From Pseudomonas sp. M30-35 (lineage in GTDB: Bacteria; Pseudomonadota; Gammaproteobacteria; Pseudomonadales; Pseudomonadaceae), in contig NZ_CP020892.1 of the NCBI RefSeq assembly GCF_002163625.1, forward strand, positions 2,790,001 to 2,854,000: a stretch of 64,000 nt of DNA. The letters run 5' to 3'. Below, piece after piece: positions 18,107 through 26,719 of this stretch (the stretch's first letter is position 1; each line of letters begins with the position of its first letter). The position numbers were made by a program, and so were the translations under genes. A model generated the notes under the pieces. That model worked only from the letters and a program-made list of their open reading frames with translations. It did no database searches and was not told the origin of the DNA.

Positions 18107-18724
18107 TTACTGCTTGAATTTGAACTGCAATTGCGCGCCGTCGATAGAATCGCCTGAGCCCTTTTCATGGGTTTCATCCATGATCAATTTACCACTCAAT
18201 TCGAATGGTTCTGGCTGAGTACCCTCGGGTGCAAACATGGGTGGTAACGCTCGCTCAGCGTTGTACTCATTGGTATCCGCATCATTAAGCTCCTTGACCA
18301 GATCTTTGGGTAAACTCAGATCAAGCTCGACCTTTGGCAGCTTGGCCACAGGCTTAGGAGCAGGTGCTTTCTTGACCGGTTGCTCAACGGCAGGTTCAGG
18401 CTCAAGTTCGGGCTCAAAGTCAGTTTCAAGCTTGGGTGTTGGTTCCAGGTCTAAATTAAGATCCAGCTTGACCGCGCTCTTTGCCGCATCAGCTTTATCG
18501 ACTTGTTCAGGTTTTGCATCAGTTTCAGCCACATCTTTAGTTTGACCACCACTTGGACCGGCTTTGGCTGCCTCATCCACTTCTACAGGCGGTGCAACAG
18601 CTTGGTCTTGCTTAATGGCTGAAGTCTCGCTGTTTGCGGGTAATTTGGCAGGCTCTTGATCAGGGCCACACGCGCTGAGCACTGCCAGCAAGACAGAGAC
18701 ACAGATATAACGCATCAGATTCAT
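18107..18724 (-). CDS. Acidic/proline-rich lipoprotein of unknown function
   Basis: A 205-residue predicted lipoprotein: MNLMRYICVSVLLAVLSACG is a signal with lipobox LSAC. The ATG that begins this signal was taken as the start, 18 bases inside the longer open frame. The central region (about 30-145) is low complexity, alternating Glu/Asp/Pro and Lys/Ala (DLEPTPKLE, EPELEPEPAVEQ, KKAPAPKPVAK), typical of extended periplasmic spacers. The last 60 residues are more ordered (FELSGKLIMDE). It lies between atuH (convergent, 36 bases) and the anti-sigma gene, a position where P. aeruginosa also has an uncharacterised gene. It may belong to the envelope regulon of the neighbouring ECF system; that is a guess. 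Confidence 0.7.
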   Translation of the reverse strand: MNLMRYICVSVLLAVLSACGPDQEPAKLPANSETSAIKQDQAVAPPVEVDEAAKAGPSGGQTKDVAETDAKPEQVDKADAAKSAVKLDLNLDLEPTPKLETDFEPELEPEPAVEQPVKKAPAPKPVAKLPKVELDLSLPKDLVKELNDADTNEYNAERALPPMFAPEGTQPEPFELSGKLIMDETHEKGSGDSIDGAQLQFKFKQ

Positions 18725-18839
18725 GATTGTTCTACACAACAATTAAACTCGTGCAGAAAAACATCTCTGCACCCCCCCTGCATCATCCTTAAACTGGCAG
18801 GCACAGCTATTACGGCGACCCTTAGGCTGTTCGCCCCCA

Positions 18840-19439
18840 CTATTTATCCTGTGCGCTCAGTTCTTGCAACTCTTGTTCGATGTTGAGCGTCGGATATTGC
18901 CCCTGCAGTGCTGTGATTAGAGCCTGCGCTTGCGATGTCTGGCCATTTTTACGCAATTGCAATATCTGTTGCAGTTGGACTTGCATATCATCGCTATCAA
19001 CAACTGGCGGTGAGGGCAAAACAGATTCAGCCATGGCCTCATCGGCCGCCGAGTTTTCTTGCATCAGTTTGCGCTGCATCGGCGCACTCTTTGCACGTGC
19101 TTGCGGTTCGACTGTTAGCGCTGGAGCGGGCGATGAGTAACTCTGCATAGCTGGAGCCGCCGCTGGCAGCGGGTTGTCATACTCAGGTTGATAACTATTG
19201 AACACTAAGCCCACCGCAAGGCCCACAACTGCGAGACTGCCTAACGCGGCCGACCAACGCCCGTTGGCCCCGGCAAATAGCCAGCTATGTAAACGCTTCC
19301 ATACCGAAGGAGGTTGCGTCTTGCGCAATTGAGCATTAGCGGCCGCCAAAATGCTTGCATCTAGCGCAGCTGAAGGCTCTTGCTGTTGATTCTGGCGGTA
19401 ATGCTCAAGTAATTGTGGATCGTCATGTGGCGTATTCAT
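18840..19439 (-). CDS. Probable anti-sigma factor, single membrane span
   Basis: A 199-residue protein encoded 4 bases into the end of the ECF sigma gene, so translationally coupled. Residues 1-55 are cytoplasmic-like and charged (LLEHYRQNQQQEPS), then one hydrophobic helix (SAALGSLAVVGLAVGLVF, about 62-80), a Pro/Ala/Ser periplasmic linker and a C-terminal helical segment (MQVQLQQILQLRKNGQ, a helical-repeat-like stretch). This topology and gene position are those of anti-sigma factors. The position resembles sbrR next to sbrI in P. aeruginosa, which also lie close to the atu cluster, but no sequence comparison was possible here. Confidence 0.72.
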   Translation of the reverse strand: MNTPHDDPQLLEHYRQNQQQEPSAALDASILAAANAQLRKTQPPSVWKRLHSWLFAGANGRWSAALGSLAVVGLAVGLVFNSYQPEYDNPLPAAAPAMQSYSSPAPALTVEPQARAKSAPMQRKLMQENSAADEAMAESVLPSPPVVDSDDMQVQLQQILQLRKNGQTSQAQALITALQGQYPTLNIEQELQELSAQDK

Positions 19440-20035
19440 ACAGAGACCTCTTCGGTGGCTGAATCAGACAGCAACCGACGTAACTTTTGCATCGCGTAGC
19501 GTAAGCGACTTTTGACCGTTTCAGCCGGGGTACGCGTCAGCTCTGCTATTTCGTGCAGTTCCAGTTCACCCTGCGCACGTAGCATGAACACCTCGCGTTG
19601 CTCTGCTGGCAAATCATCCAGAGCCAATTGCAGGCGCTGCTGGTCCTGGCTCAAACTGATTTGCTGCTCAGGTCCAGGTTGCGAGTCTTCCTGTGCATGC
19701 TGTTGTTCATCATACTCGTCGAGCAACGCATCGCGCTTGCCATGCTTGCGCCAGTAATCGATCAGCCGGTTACGGGCGATTTGGTACAACCAGGTTTTAA
19801 ATAAAACCGCCTCGCGCTGCTCCGATTGGCTGCGCACTATACTTAGCCAGGTTTCCTGAAAAATCTCCTCGGCCAAGGTCGAGTCACCGCATAAACCGCA
19901 CAGAAAACGAAACAAGCCGAGGCGATGGCGCTGGTAAAGCTGCGCAAAGGCCTCGGCATCACCTTGTCGATAACGCCGCAGCAAGCTGGCGTCATCGACT
20001 TCCTTGGATTCAGAAACAGCTAATTTCACGCTCAC
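19436..20035 (-). CDS. ECF-type RNA polymerase sigma factor
   Basis: A 199-residue ECF sigma factor. Region 2 (about 20-95) has FAQLYQRHRLGLFRFL, the EEIFQETWLSIVR -10 recognition helix and KTWLYQIARNRLIDYWRK; an acidic Gln-rich linker follows; region 4 (about 130-190) has LDDLPAEQREVFMLRAQGEL and the helix-turn-helix IAELTRTPAETVKSRLRYA. The start is GTG, overlapping the VWA gene stop by 4 bases (GTGA). With the VWA lipoprotein upstream and the anti-sigma downstream this is a complete regulatory unit, and an ECF-like promoter in front of it suggests that the factor drives its own operon. Confidence 0.92.
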   Translation of the reverse strand: MSVKLAVSESKEVDDASLLRRYRQGDAEAFAQLYQRHRLGLFRFLCGLCGDSTLAEEIFQETWLSIVRSQSEQREAVLFKTWLYQIARNRLIDYWRKHGKRDALLDEYDEQQHAQEDSQPGPEQQISLSQDQQRLQLALDDLPAEQREVFMLRAQGELELHEIAELTRTPAETVKSRLRYAMQKLRRLLSDSATEEVSV

Positions 20036-21792
20036 TCAACTCGATTAATGGCCACGTCAGGGGTTGAAGTTTGCAAGCTCTGCGCTAATTCCACCAGCTG
20101 AATAAATTCAGCGCGCAAACCAGAACGATCATCACCTTTGGCCGCACGCGCCAGTTCAGCACTGTCTTTCAGGGTAAATTGCTGGGTGTATTGACCGCCC
20201 TGCAATTGTTGGGCAAAGGCTGCGACCGCTGCCGCAAAGCGCAAATCCTCAGAGGCTTTGGTTATCGATACCACCCGATCTGGCTTGGCGATCGGCACTT
20301 CGAGTAAACGACTAGTTGTTTGCTCAGGTGCCTTGTAGCGCAGGCGTAGCATGGCTAGTTCATCGTTCACTGGCTGTTTGTCTGGCTGAGCGGTCGCTGC
20401 TTGATAGCGCAGAGGCTCTAACCAGCCACGCTTGCCACGCGGAACAATCTCATACAATGCAGTCACACTATGGCCCGCTCCGATCTCACCGGCATCAACC
20501 TTATCGTTGCTAAAATCCTCACGCTGCAATGCGCGATTTTCATAGCCCAGCAAGCGGTATTCGCTGACTTGCGCAGGATTGAACTCTACTTGGATTTTTA
20601 CATCTTTGGCGACCACCGCAAGGGTTGAACTGAGCTGATCTACCAATACTTTTCGCGCCTCGCGCATATTATCGATATAGGCATAGTTGCCGTCACCGGC
20701 ATCAGCCAATTGCTCCATCAAACGCTCGTTGTAATTACCAGTTCCAAAGCCCAGAGTTGTCAGTGATATACCGCTTTTGCGCTTACTGGCCGCAAGACGC
20801 TTTAGCGCATCGAAGTCGCTGATCCCGACATTGAAATCGCCATCGGTCGCCAACAAAATGCGGTTGATGCCCTGTTTGATAAAGCCCTTCTGCGCTTGCT
20901 GGTACGCCAGCTCAATCCCAGATTCACCCGCGGTTGAGCCTCCCGCCTGGAGCTTGTCGATAGCGGCACGAATGGTGGATTTATCGCTGCCGGAAGTCGG
21001 TGCCAGCACGACACTTGAACTGCCGGCATAGACCACCAGTGAAACGCGATCTTGCGGTCGTAACTGCTCAACCAAGAGCTTCAGCGTGCTCTGCACCAAC
21101 GGTAGGCCTTCGCGCCGGGCCATCGAGCCGGAGACATCAACTAGGAACACCAAATTAGCAGGTGCCAACTCGGCCACTGAACGGTCCTTAGCCTTGATCG
21201 CCACACGCAGCAACAAACTCTGCGAATTCCATGGCGTTTGTGCCACCTCAGTGCTCAGCGCGAACGGTGCATCTTTATGTCTGTCAGGGTATGTGTAAGA
21301 GAAGTAATTAACCATCTCTTCCAAGCGCACCGCATCGGCCTGCGGCAACTGACCTTGATTAAGCAGTCGGCGCACGTTTGCGTAACCTCCCGTATCAACA
21401 TCAATACTGAAGGTCGACACGGGCGCCTGTGCAACGGCGAACACCGGATTTTTCGGATAATGCTGGTACTGCTCACGGTCATGTTCCGCATAAGCGGTGG
21501 CTCTGGCATCAACCGGCGCTGGCAATATATAAGGCTGGTTGTTCGCTAACGGCTCAACTGAAAGCCGCTGTCTTGCTGCGTACTCAGAAACCTGCATAAG
21601 CTCATCGCTGGCCTGTTTATGCAGGGCTGGGGCAGATGCCGGGTTTACCTGTTCACGGACAACATACGCAGTGTTGCTTGAGGCCGACTTTGTAGACTCG
21701 GGCGTCTCGTAGCTGCAACCGGTCAATGCAATGAGCAGCGAGCCGGTGAAACCATAAACCAGTGATTGGGGGCAACGAATTGGAGCGAGCAT
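20032..21792 (-). CDS. VWA-domain lipoprotein (YfbK-like)
   Basis: A 586-residue lipoprotein: the signal ends in LIALTGCSYE with lipid attachment at the Cys near residue 26. An N-terminal YfbK-like domain (PVSTFSIDVDTGGYANVRRLL) precedes a von Willebrand A domain with an intact MIDAS motif DVSGSM near residue 220 and TDGDFNVGISD. A C-terminal DUF3520-like region ends at 586. The start is ATG 21792 with AAGGAAACGC upstream; the TTG 36 bases earlier lacks support. It is the first gene of the VWA-sigma-anti-sigma operon. A divalent-metal-dependent protein interaction at the inner face of the outer membrane is likely, perhaps as the signal sensor. The partner is unknown. Confidence 0.88.
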   Translation of the reverse strand: MLAPIRCPQSLVYGFTGSLLIALTGCSYETPESTKSASSNTAYVVREQVNPASAPALHKQASDELMQVSEYAARQRLSVEPLANNQPYILPAPVDARATAYAEHDREQYQHYPKNPVFAVAQAPVSTFSIDVDTGGYANVRRLLNQGQLPQADAVRLEEMVNYFSYTYPDRHKDAPFALSTEVAQTPWNSQSLLLRVAIKAKDRSVAELAPANLVFLVDVSGSMARREGLPLVQSTLKLLVEQLRPQDRVSLVVYAGSSSVVLAPTSGSDKSTIRAAIDKLQAGGSTAGESGIELAYQQAQKGFIKQGINRILLATDGDFNVGISDFDALKRLAASKRKSGISLTTLGFGTGNYNERLMEQLADAGDGNYAYIDNMREARKVLVDQLSSTLAVVAKDVKIQVEFNPAQVSEYRLLGYENRALQREDFSNDKVDAGEIGAGHSVTALYEIVPRGKRGWLEPLRYQAATAQPDKQPVNDELAMLRLRYKAPEQTTSRLLEVPIAKPDRVVSITKASEDLRFAAAVAAFAQQLQGGQYTQQFTLKDSAELARAAKGDDRSGLRAEFIQLVELAQSLQTSTPDVAINRVE

Positions 21793-21829
21793 GGCTGCGT
21801 TTCCTTGAATTAAAGTCCTTTCACTCAAG

Positions 21830-21858
21830 TAGACGCAACCGATTAACCGTCGGGGTTA
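21830..21858 (-). promoter_or_regulatory. ECF-like promoter of the VWA-sigma-anti-sigma operon
   Basis: On the minus strand TAACCCC (21852-21858), a 16-base spacer and CGTCTA (21830-21835). An AAC-containing -35 with a CGTC -10 is the usual ECF promoter form, and it lies 37 bases before the VWA start codon. Autoregulation by the operon's own sigma factor is the inference. Confidence 0.6.
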
Positions 21859-21865
21859 ACAGCCA

Positions 21866-23311
21866 TCAATTTATTTGCTCTGGCTGAACCTCTTGACACA
21901 GTTGCGTGGCAAGCATGCCCAAGGTCATCACCGCGCGCTCGGCCTCACGATTCCATGGCACACCGCAGTTAATCCGCACGCAATGGTTAAACTGCTCAGT
22001 GTTACTGAAGATCAGTCCCGGTGCGATACTGATACCTTGCTGCAAGGCTCGGGTGTGCAAATCTTTGGTGTTAACCCGCGCCGGCAAACTCACCCATAGA
22101 ATGAAGCCACCCTTGGGGCGGGTCATTTGCGTGCCCTCAGGGAAATACTGCTGCACCGCCAGTTGGAAGGCGCTGAGATTCTTGCGATATTCCTGACGGA
22201 TATAACGCAAGTGTCGGTCATAGCCACCATTCTCCAAATAAGCAGCCACCGTCATCTGCGTAACGCTGCACGCCGAGTGGGTTGAGAATGTCTGTAACCG
22301 CTGAATTTCATCCTGATATTTACCGGCAATAATCCAGCCGATACGAACACCAGGCGACAAGGTTTTCGAGAAGCTTGAGCAGTACACCACCCGCCCTTCA
22401 CGATCATTCGACTTCAAGGCTTTAGTCGGGCCCTGCTCGAACATCAACTCGCCATAGATATCGTCCTCGACAATCTGGATATCAAAGTTCTCGGCAAGCC
22501 TGAGCAACTGCTTCTGCCGGTCCTCAGGAATAGTCCCGCCCAGCGGGTTACTCAAGCGCGGAGTCAGCACCATCGCTTTGATTGGCCACTGGCTAGCAGC
22601 CAACTGTAGCGCTTCAAGGCTTATACCAGTGGTTGGATCACTGGGAATTTCGATCACTTTCAAACCGAGCAAATCAGCCAGTTGCAGCAAGCCGTAATAG
22701 GTCGGCGACTCTGTGGCGATCAGGTCACCGGGCTTAGTCAGCACGCGCAGTGACATTTGCAACGCATCCACGCAGCCGTGAGTGATTACAACCTCTGATG
22801 GATCAACCACCACCCCGGCGTCACGCATACGGATCGCAACCTGGCGGCGTAGCGGCTCATAACCCGGGCTGAACATGTAGTTGAAGGCCCGCGCACTCTG
22901 AAAACGGGTGACCTTGGCCAACTGTTGATGCAGTGCCCGAGCTGGTAGATAGTCGATATTCGGGACTGCCGCGCCCAGCGGAAACACACCTTCACGGCGG
23001 GACTCATCCAGCACCTGATTGATGATGCTGCTGCGGGTCACAAGGCTTGGCCGCTCTACCCTCGCTACATCAGGTGTTGGTGCAGTCAGTGCAGGCGTTT
23101 GGTGAACGTAATAACCCGACTGCGGGCGCGCACGTATAAGCCCTTGGTCCTCAAGGTTGGCATATGCCTGTAGCACCGTGGCATGACTGACACTGAGCTG
23201 AGTGCTCATCTTACGCACCGATGGCACGCGCTCTCCAGGCTGATAAACACCCCGGCGAATATCCTCAGCTAATTGCTGGGCGATACGTTGATAGAGCAAC
23301 AGATTGGTCAT
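21866..23311 (-). CDS. MocR-type regulator (GntR HTH plus aminotransferase-like domain)
   Basis: A 481-residue protein. Residues 1-75 are a GntR winged helix (LAEDIRRGVYQPGERVPSVR, TVLQAYANLEDQGLIRARPQ); residues about 110-470 are a fold-type I aminotransferase domain. The PLP lysine lies in SSFSKTLSPGVRIGW near residue 315, preceded by IVEDDIYGELMF. MocR proteins are usually transcription factors responding to PLP or an amino-acid-like ligand, often autoregulatory. A gene of this kind also lies next to sbrI in P. aeruginosa, so the neighbourhood is conserved. Its target is not evident from the sequence; the next upstream genes are OmpA-type lipoproteins. Confidence 0.88.
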   Translation of the reverse strand: MTNLLLYQRIAQQLAEDIRRGVYQPGERVPSVRKMSTQLSVSHATVLQAYANLEDQGLIRARPQSGYYVHQTPALTAPTPDVARVERPSLVTRSSIINQVLDESRREGVFPLGAAVPNIDYLPARALHQQLAKVTRFQSARAFNYMFSPGYEPLRRQVAIRMRDAGVVVDPSEVVITHGCVDALQMSLRVLTKPGDLIATESPTYYGLLQLADLLGLKVIEIPSDPTTGISLEALQLAASQWPIKAMVLTPRLSNPLGGTIPEDRQKQLLRLAENFDIQIVEDDIYGELMFEQGPTKALKSNDREGRVVYCSSFSKTLSPGVRIGWIIAGKYQDEIQRLQTFSTHSACSVTQMTVAAYLENGGYDRHLRYIRQEYRKNLSAFQLAVQQYFPEGTQMTRPKGGFILWVSLPARVNTKDLHTRALQQGISIAPGLIFSNTEQFNHCVRINCGVPWNREAERAVMTLGMLATQLCQEVQPEQIN

Positions 23312-23548
23312 ATGTGCGTTCTCGCTATACTGAACCGTTACAGTAATCCTAACCCTGCAAACTGCACCGGTACAGATTAACTCATAGTGGACGATACAGT
23401 TGGATTTCGCCAGCGCAGTTACAGGATAAAGTGCAAGTTATTGCCAGCACTTGGGACTAGAAGTGTTCTTTCTCGGGCTTTAACCCCGAAGAGCTGTGGT
23501 CGGGCATGCAGACCCGCAAGAGATCGGTATTCGATGAAACGAGCGCAC

Positions 23549-23571
23549 AAAAAACCCAGCACTAGGCTGGG
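23549..23571 (-). terminator. Terminator after the OmpA/DUF4398 operon
   Basis: On the minus strand a CCCAGC/GCTGGG stem (23555-23560 with 23566-23571) with a 5-base loop is followed by six T. It lies about 25 bases after the OmpA-family gene stop. Confidence 0.75.
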
Positions 23572-23596
23572 CTTTAACATGCACTAGGCCAGTTTT

Positions 23597-24409
23597 TTAG
23601 CGGCTTTCGCCCAAGCGGCCCTGTTCGTCAGAAAACACAATCTCAACCCGGCGATTCTGCGCTCGCCCCTTGACCGAGGCGTTTTCGGCAACCGGAAAAC
23701 TGTCGCCCAAGCCGGTAACGCTGATGCGTTCAGCGTCGATGCCCAAGTCAGTCAGCACATCCGCTACAGCCTGCGCACGAGCGCGCGACAATTCGAGATT
23801 ATGCGCGTCATCACCACTGTTGTCGGTATAACCTTCAATGCGCACAATGCGTCGTGGGTTGAGCTGTAAGAACTGCACAACCTTGAGAATTGTTCGGTTG
23901 GACGACGCTTTCAAGTCAGCATGACCGGCATCGAATAGCACATCGCCCAGAGTGATGATCAAACCGCGTTCGGTTTCTGTCGTAGCCAGGCTGATCATCT
24001 GGTCGCCGAGCAAATTACTCTGCTCGTGCAGGCTTAACATTTTCGCTTCGCGCAAGGCCAACTGTACGCGCTGACGCTCAAGCTCCAGCTTGGCTTCACG
24101 CTCCTGATTAAGCATCAGTTCGCTCTTTTGCTGAGCGATCGCACTGTAGCGCTGGCTCAGATAAGCGTAATGTTCAACATCAGCTTCGCTGCCCCAGTAA
24201 TTCGACAGACGATCCGCTCGTGCCAGCGATTCACTCGCACGAATCACATCCTTTGGTGCACTGCGCAGCACGTTGGAGTTTTCTTTAACCGACTGAAAGC
24301 TCGCACGGGCGGCCTCCAATGCCTGATTGCTAGCCTGCTGCGAACTGGCGCAGCCGCTCAACACAAGTGCCAATCCTGCGCTGATGACAAGCGGGCTCAG
24401 CTGGTTCAT
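23597..24409 (-). CDS. OmpA-family lipoprotein with DUF4398 N-terminus
   Basis: A 270-residue lipoprotein (signal ending LVLSGCASS, lipid Cys near residue 20). Residues about 25-135 form a long helical DUF4398-like region with coiled-coil character (LELERQRVQLALREAK). The C-terminal OmpA domain (about 150-265) shows GDVLFDAGHADLK, IEGYTDNSGDD and NLELSRARAQAVADVL followed by NRRVEIVF, including the Asp and Arg that bind peptidoglycan diaminopimelate. It would tether the outer membrane to the cell wall. Its start overlaps the upstream DUF4398 lipoprotein by 4 bases, so the two are co-translated. Confidence 0.9.
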   Translation of the reverse strand: MNQLSPLVISAGLALVLSGCASSQQASNQALEAARASFQSVKENSNVLRSAPKDVIRASESLARADRLSNYWGSEADVEHYAYLSQRYSAIAQQKSELMLNQEREAKLELERQRVQLALREAKMLSLHEQSNLLGDQMISLATTETERGLIITLGDVLFDAGHADLKASSNRTILKVVQFLQLNPRRIVRIEGYTDNSGDDAHNLELSRARAQAVADVLTDLGIDAERISVTGLGDSFPVAENASVKGRAQNRRVEIVFSDEQGRLGESR

Positions 24410-24759
24410 AACTGATACCCCAGTTGCTTACGCATACTGTTAATGCGCTTATTAAGTTCCAAAAGCTGTTCTGTACTTCTTGTTGCCAATACCCGCGACT
24501 CAGCCTCGCGCGCATCTAACTCGGCCTGCTCAGCCAGAACTCGCGCCTCTTTGTACTGCTCATTCAGCAGCGCAGCCTGGGCAAGTTGTTGCTTGCTCAA
24601 CGCCAATTGCATCGAGGCATCTTCAGACGTGGCGCCGACAGCGGTTGCCTGCTCGATCGCCTGTTCGGTCAAACGCATTTGCTCGGTAGGTACGGGATCG
24701 TTGGCACAGCCAGCCAACAGCAACAAAGCCAACGAGGCGGGAATGAGTCGATTAATCAC
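24406..24759 (-). CDS. DUF4398 lipoprotein
   Basis: A 117-residue lipoprotein: signal MINRLIPASLALLLLAGCAND with lipid attachment at Cys18, then a single helical region rich in Ala, Glu, Gln and Leu (QLALSKQQLAQAALLNEQY, RVLAEQAELDAREAESR) that fits DUF4398. No enzyme motif is present. It overlaps the OmpA-family gene by 4 bases and shares its helical domain type, so the two probably interact or arose by duplication of the helical part. It begins 9 bases after the stop of the solute-binding protein gene, so all three may be one operon. Confidence 0.85.
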   Translation of the reverse strand: MINRLIPASLALLLLAGCANDPVPTEQMRLTEQAIEQATAVGATSEDASMQLALSKQQLAQAALLNEQYKEARVLAEQAELDAREAESRVLATRSTEQLLELNKRINSMRKQLGYQL

Positions 24760-24768
24760 TGAAATATC

Positions 24769-25593
24769 CTAGGGTTTAGGCGCGCTGGCAGGTTCCGACT
24801 GTTGCTGCTTCCAAAGCTGCAAGTTTTTCTCTAGCAGTGACGCAGGCAACTCGGACGCGGCTAATTCTGTCATTTTTTTGGCCAACTGTCCGCGCAACCA
24901 TCCGTCATTGCAGGCTGAGTTATGCGACAGCGCCCAATACATCGGTCGGCCTTCAATCGGCGGCGACAGCGGCAACAGGTCATCCTGCAGGCCCATGGTA
25001 GCTGCACGCGCCAAGCTCGGCTCGCGCTCAGCCAACACATAGTCAACTTCACCCAGCATCAACCGCTGAAAGACCTGACTGAGGTTGGCGTCCTGCTCAA
25101 TATTCAGATTGGCTTTGGCGTAGTCATTGAAGGCCGGACTCAACGCATCAGTGGCCTTAGCGCCTTTGCGATCACGCAGATCAGCCCATTCGAGATACGG
25201 GAAGCTAAGAATGTTGCGCACCCAAACCACGGTGTCGTGGCTGTACACAGAGGGATAGATATAATCCAAATCCTCGAGCGAAGCAGACTTGAGCTCAACA
25301 CCCGCCAGCAGATCGACCCGCCCAGTGCGGACCTCATCTTGCGCGTTCTTCCAGGAGCGGCTGTACAAAACGTCCATGCCTACACCAAGGTCTTTAGCGA
25401 CTTTGCGCAGCATATCGGCTTGAGCGCCAATCAATTGCTTAGGATTTTGCGGATCGCGCCACATGAATGGCGGGTTATTCGGGTCACCCGTCGCGACGAG
25501 ACGCTCGCAAGAACCTTCGGCAAAAGTCAGGCAAGAAGCACTCAAGCAAGAGATGGCCAGTACCCAGGATTTTAGCAAGTGACGATCAAGCAT
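24769..25593 (-). CDS. Periplasmic solute-binding protein, SBP_bac_3/quinoprotein-associated type
   Basis: A 274-residue protein with a signal peptide (LKSWVLAISCLSASCLTFAEGS). The mature part has family-3 solute-binding features: VATGDPNNPPFMWRD, the QADMLRKVAKDLGV helix, EVRTGRVDLLAGVELK and VDYVLAEREPSLARAATM. There are no transporter genes nearby. It is the first gene of a probable operon with the DUF4398 and OmpA-like lipoproteins, so a role in envelope sensing is as likely as nutrient uptake. The ligand is not predictable. It is the second orphan protein of this fold in the window. Confidence 0.72.
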   Translation of the reverse strand: MLDRHLLKSWVLAISCLSASCLTFAEGSCERLVATGDPNNPPFMWRDPQNPKQLIGAQADMLRKVAKDLGVGMDVLYSRSWKNAQDEVRTGRVDLLAGVELKSASLEDLDYIYPSVYSHDTVVWVRNILSFPYLEWADLRDRKGAKATDALSPAFNDYAKANLNIEQDANLSQVFQRLMLGEVDYVLAEREPSLARAATMGLQDDLLPLSPPIEGRPMYWALSHNSACNDGWLRGQLAKKMTELAASELPASLLEKNLQLWKQQQSEPASAPKP

Positions 25594-25704
25594 TCATAAC
25601 TCTCAAATTAGCCTTTGATGTTGCGCTTGCAGCACCTCAACGCCCGGATTGAACTTCGTGCTAGTTTAACGCCAGCGCAGAATAACGGGTTATAAGGACA
25701 TGCA

Positions 25705-26655
25705 ATGAAAAAAATTTTACTCGCCCTGATCCTGACCATTGCTGCAGCCGGCGCAGTGCTCTACGTATTCCCGGCGACGCTTATGGCAAGTATTCAGTTG
25801 ATCGGCCAGACGGTTGCTGGCCTTTCGAGCAAGCAACTTGAAGTGGCTGATCTTAGCATTCATTACTACGAGGGCGGCCCCAAGGATGGCGAAACCATTC
25901 TCATGGTCCATGGTTTTGGTGCAGACAAAAACAACTGGCTGCAATTCGCTGATTATTTCACCAAGCGCTATCACGTAATCGCGCTCGACCTTCCCGGCTT
26001 TGGCGAAAGCAGCAAGCCGCACGCCAGCTATGACGTAGGCACCCAGGCTGAGCGCATAGCGGCGTTCACTCAAGCGCTGGGTATCAAGCGGCTGCACATT
26101 ATCGGCAACTCTATGGGTGGGCATATAGCCGCACTTTATGCAGCGCGCTACCCGCAGCAAGTTGCCAGCGTCGCCTTGCTGGATAACGCAGGCATCGACG
26201 CGCCGCACAAAAGCGAGCTGTATCAGCGTATCGAGCAAGGCAAGCCCAATCCGTTGGTGGTCAATAACGCTCAGCAGTTCGATGAACTCATCAACTTTGT
26301 GTTTTATAAAGCTCCCGCGCTGCCTGAACGGCTAAAGCACTACATGGCCGAGCAAGCCATTGCCAACAGTCCGCTGAATAAACAGATATTCAGCCAATTG
26401 CGTGAGCGCTATATTCCGCTTGAGCCGGAGCTGGCGAAGATCGAAGCGCCAACCCTGCTGCTCTGGGGAGATCACGACCGCGTGCTTGATGTGTCGAGCA
26501 TTAAAGTTATGCAGCCCCTGCTCAAACACCCAAGCGTGGTGGTGATGAAGGATTGCGGGCATGTGCCAATGATCGAACGTCCCGGCGAAACGGCCGAGCA
26601 TTACCAGGCGTTTCTCGACAAGGTTGCCCGTACCACAGCCAACGCATCACGCTGA
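25705..26655 (+). CDS. Alpha/beta hydrolase, lipase/esterase-like, membrane anchored
   Basis: A 316-residue alpha/beta hydrolase with an N-terminal hydrophobic helix (MKKILLALILTIAAAGAVLYV) that could be an uncleaved anchor or signal. The fold markers are the oxyanion segment MVHGFGADKNNW near residue 70, nucleophile motif GNSMGGH with Ser near 138, an acid in WGDHDRVLD near 262 and His in CGHVPMIE near 290, giving a complete Ser-Asp-His triad. It converges on etfA, and a related esterase lies beside the etf genes in P. aeruginosa. The substrate is unknown; short or medium acyl esters are a reasonable guess. Confidence 0.85.
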   Translation: MKKILLALILTIAAAGAVLYVFPATLMASIQLIGQTVAGLSSKQLEVADLSIHYYEGGPKDGETILMVHGFGADKNNWLQFADYFTKRYHVIALDLPGFGESSKPHASYDVGTQAERIAAFTQALGIKRLHIIGNSMGGHIAALYAARYPQQVASVALLDNAGIDAPHKSELYQRIEQGKPNPLVVNNAQQFDELINFVFYKAPALPERLKHYMAEQAIANSPLNKQIFSQLRERYIPLEPELAKIEAPTLLLWGDHDRVLDVSSIKVMQPLLKHPSVVVMKDCGHVPMIERPGETAEHYQAFLDKVARTTANASR

Positions 26656-26670
26656 CAGTTATTCAGGCAT

Positions 26671-26699
26671 AAAAAAACCGCTCAATGAGCGGTTTTTTT
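26671..26699. terminator. Bidirectional terminator between hydrolase and etfA
   Basis: A perfect 14-bp inverted repeat (AAAAAAACCGCTCA / TGAGCGGTTTTTTT) with a one-base centre gap (the real loop is larger). Seven T follow the GC part on both strands, so it ends both the hydrolase transcript and the etfBA transcript. Confidence 0.9.
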
Positions 26700-26719
26700 A
26701 TCAAGCGTGTAAAGCCGGA

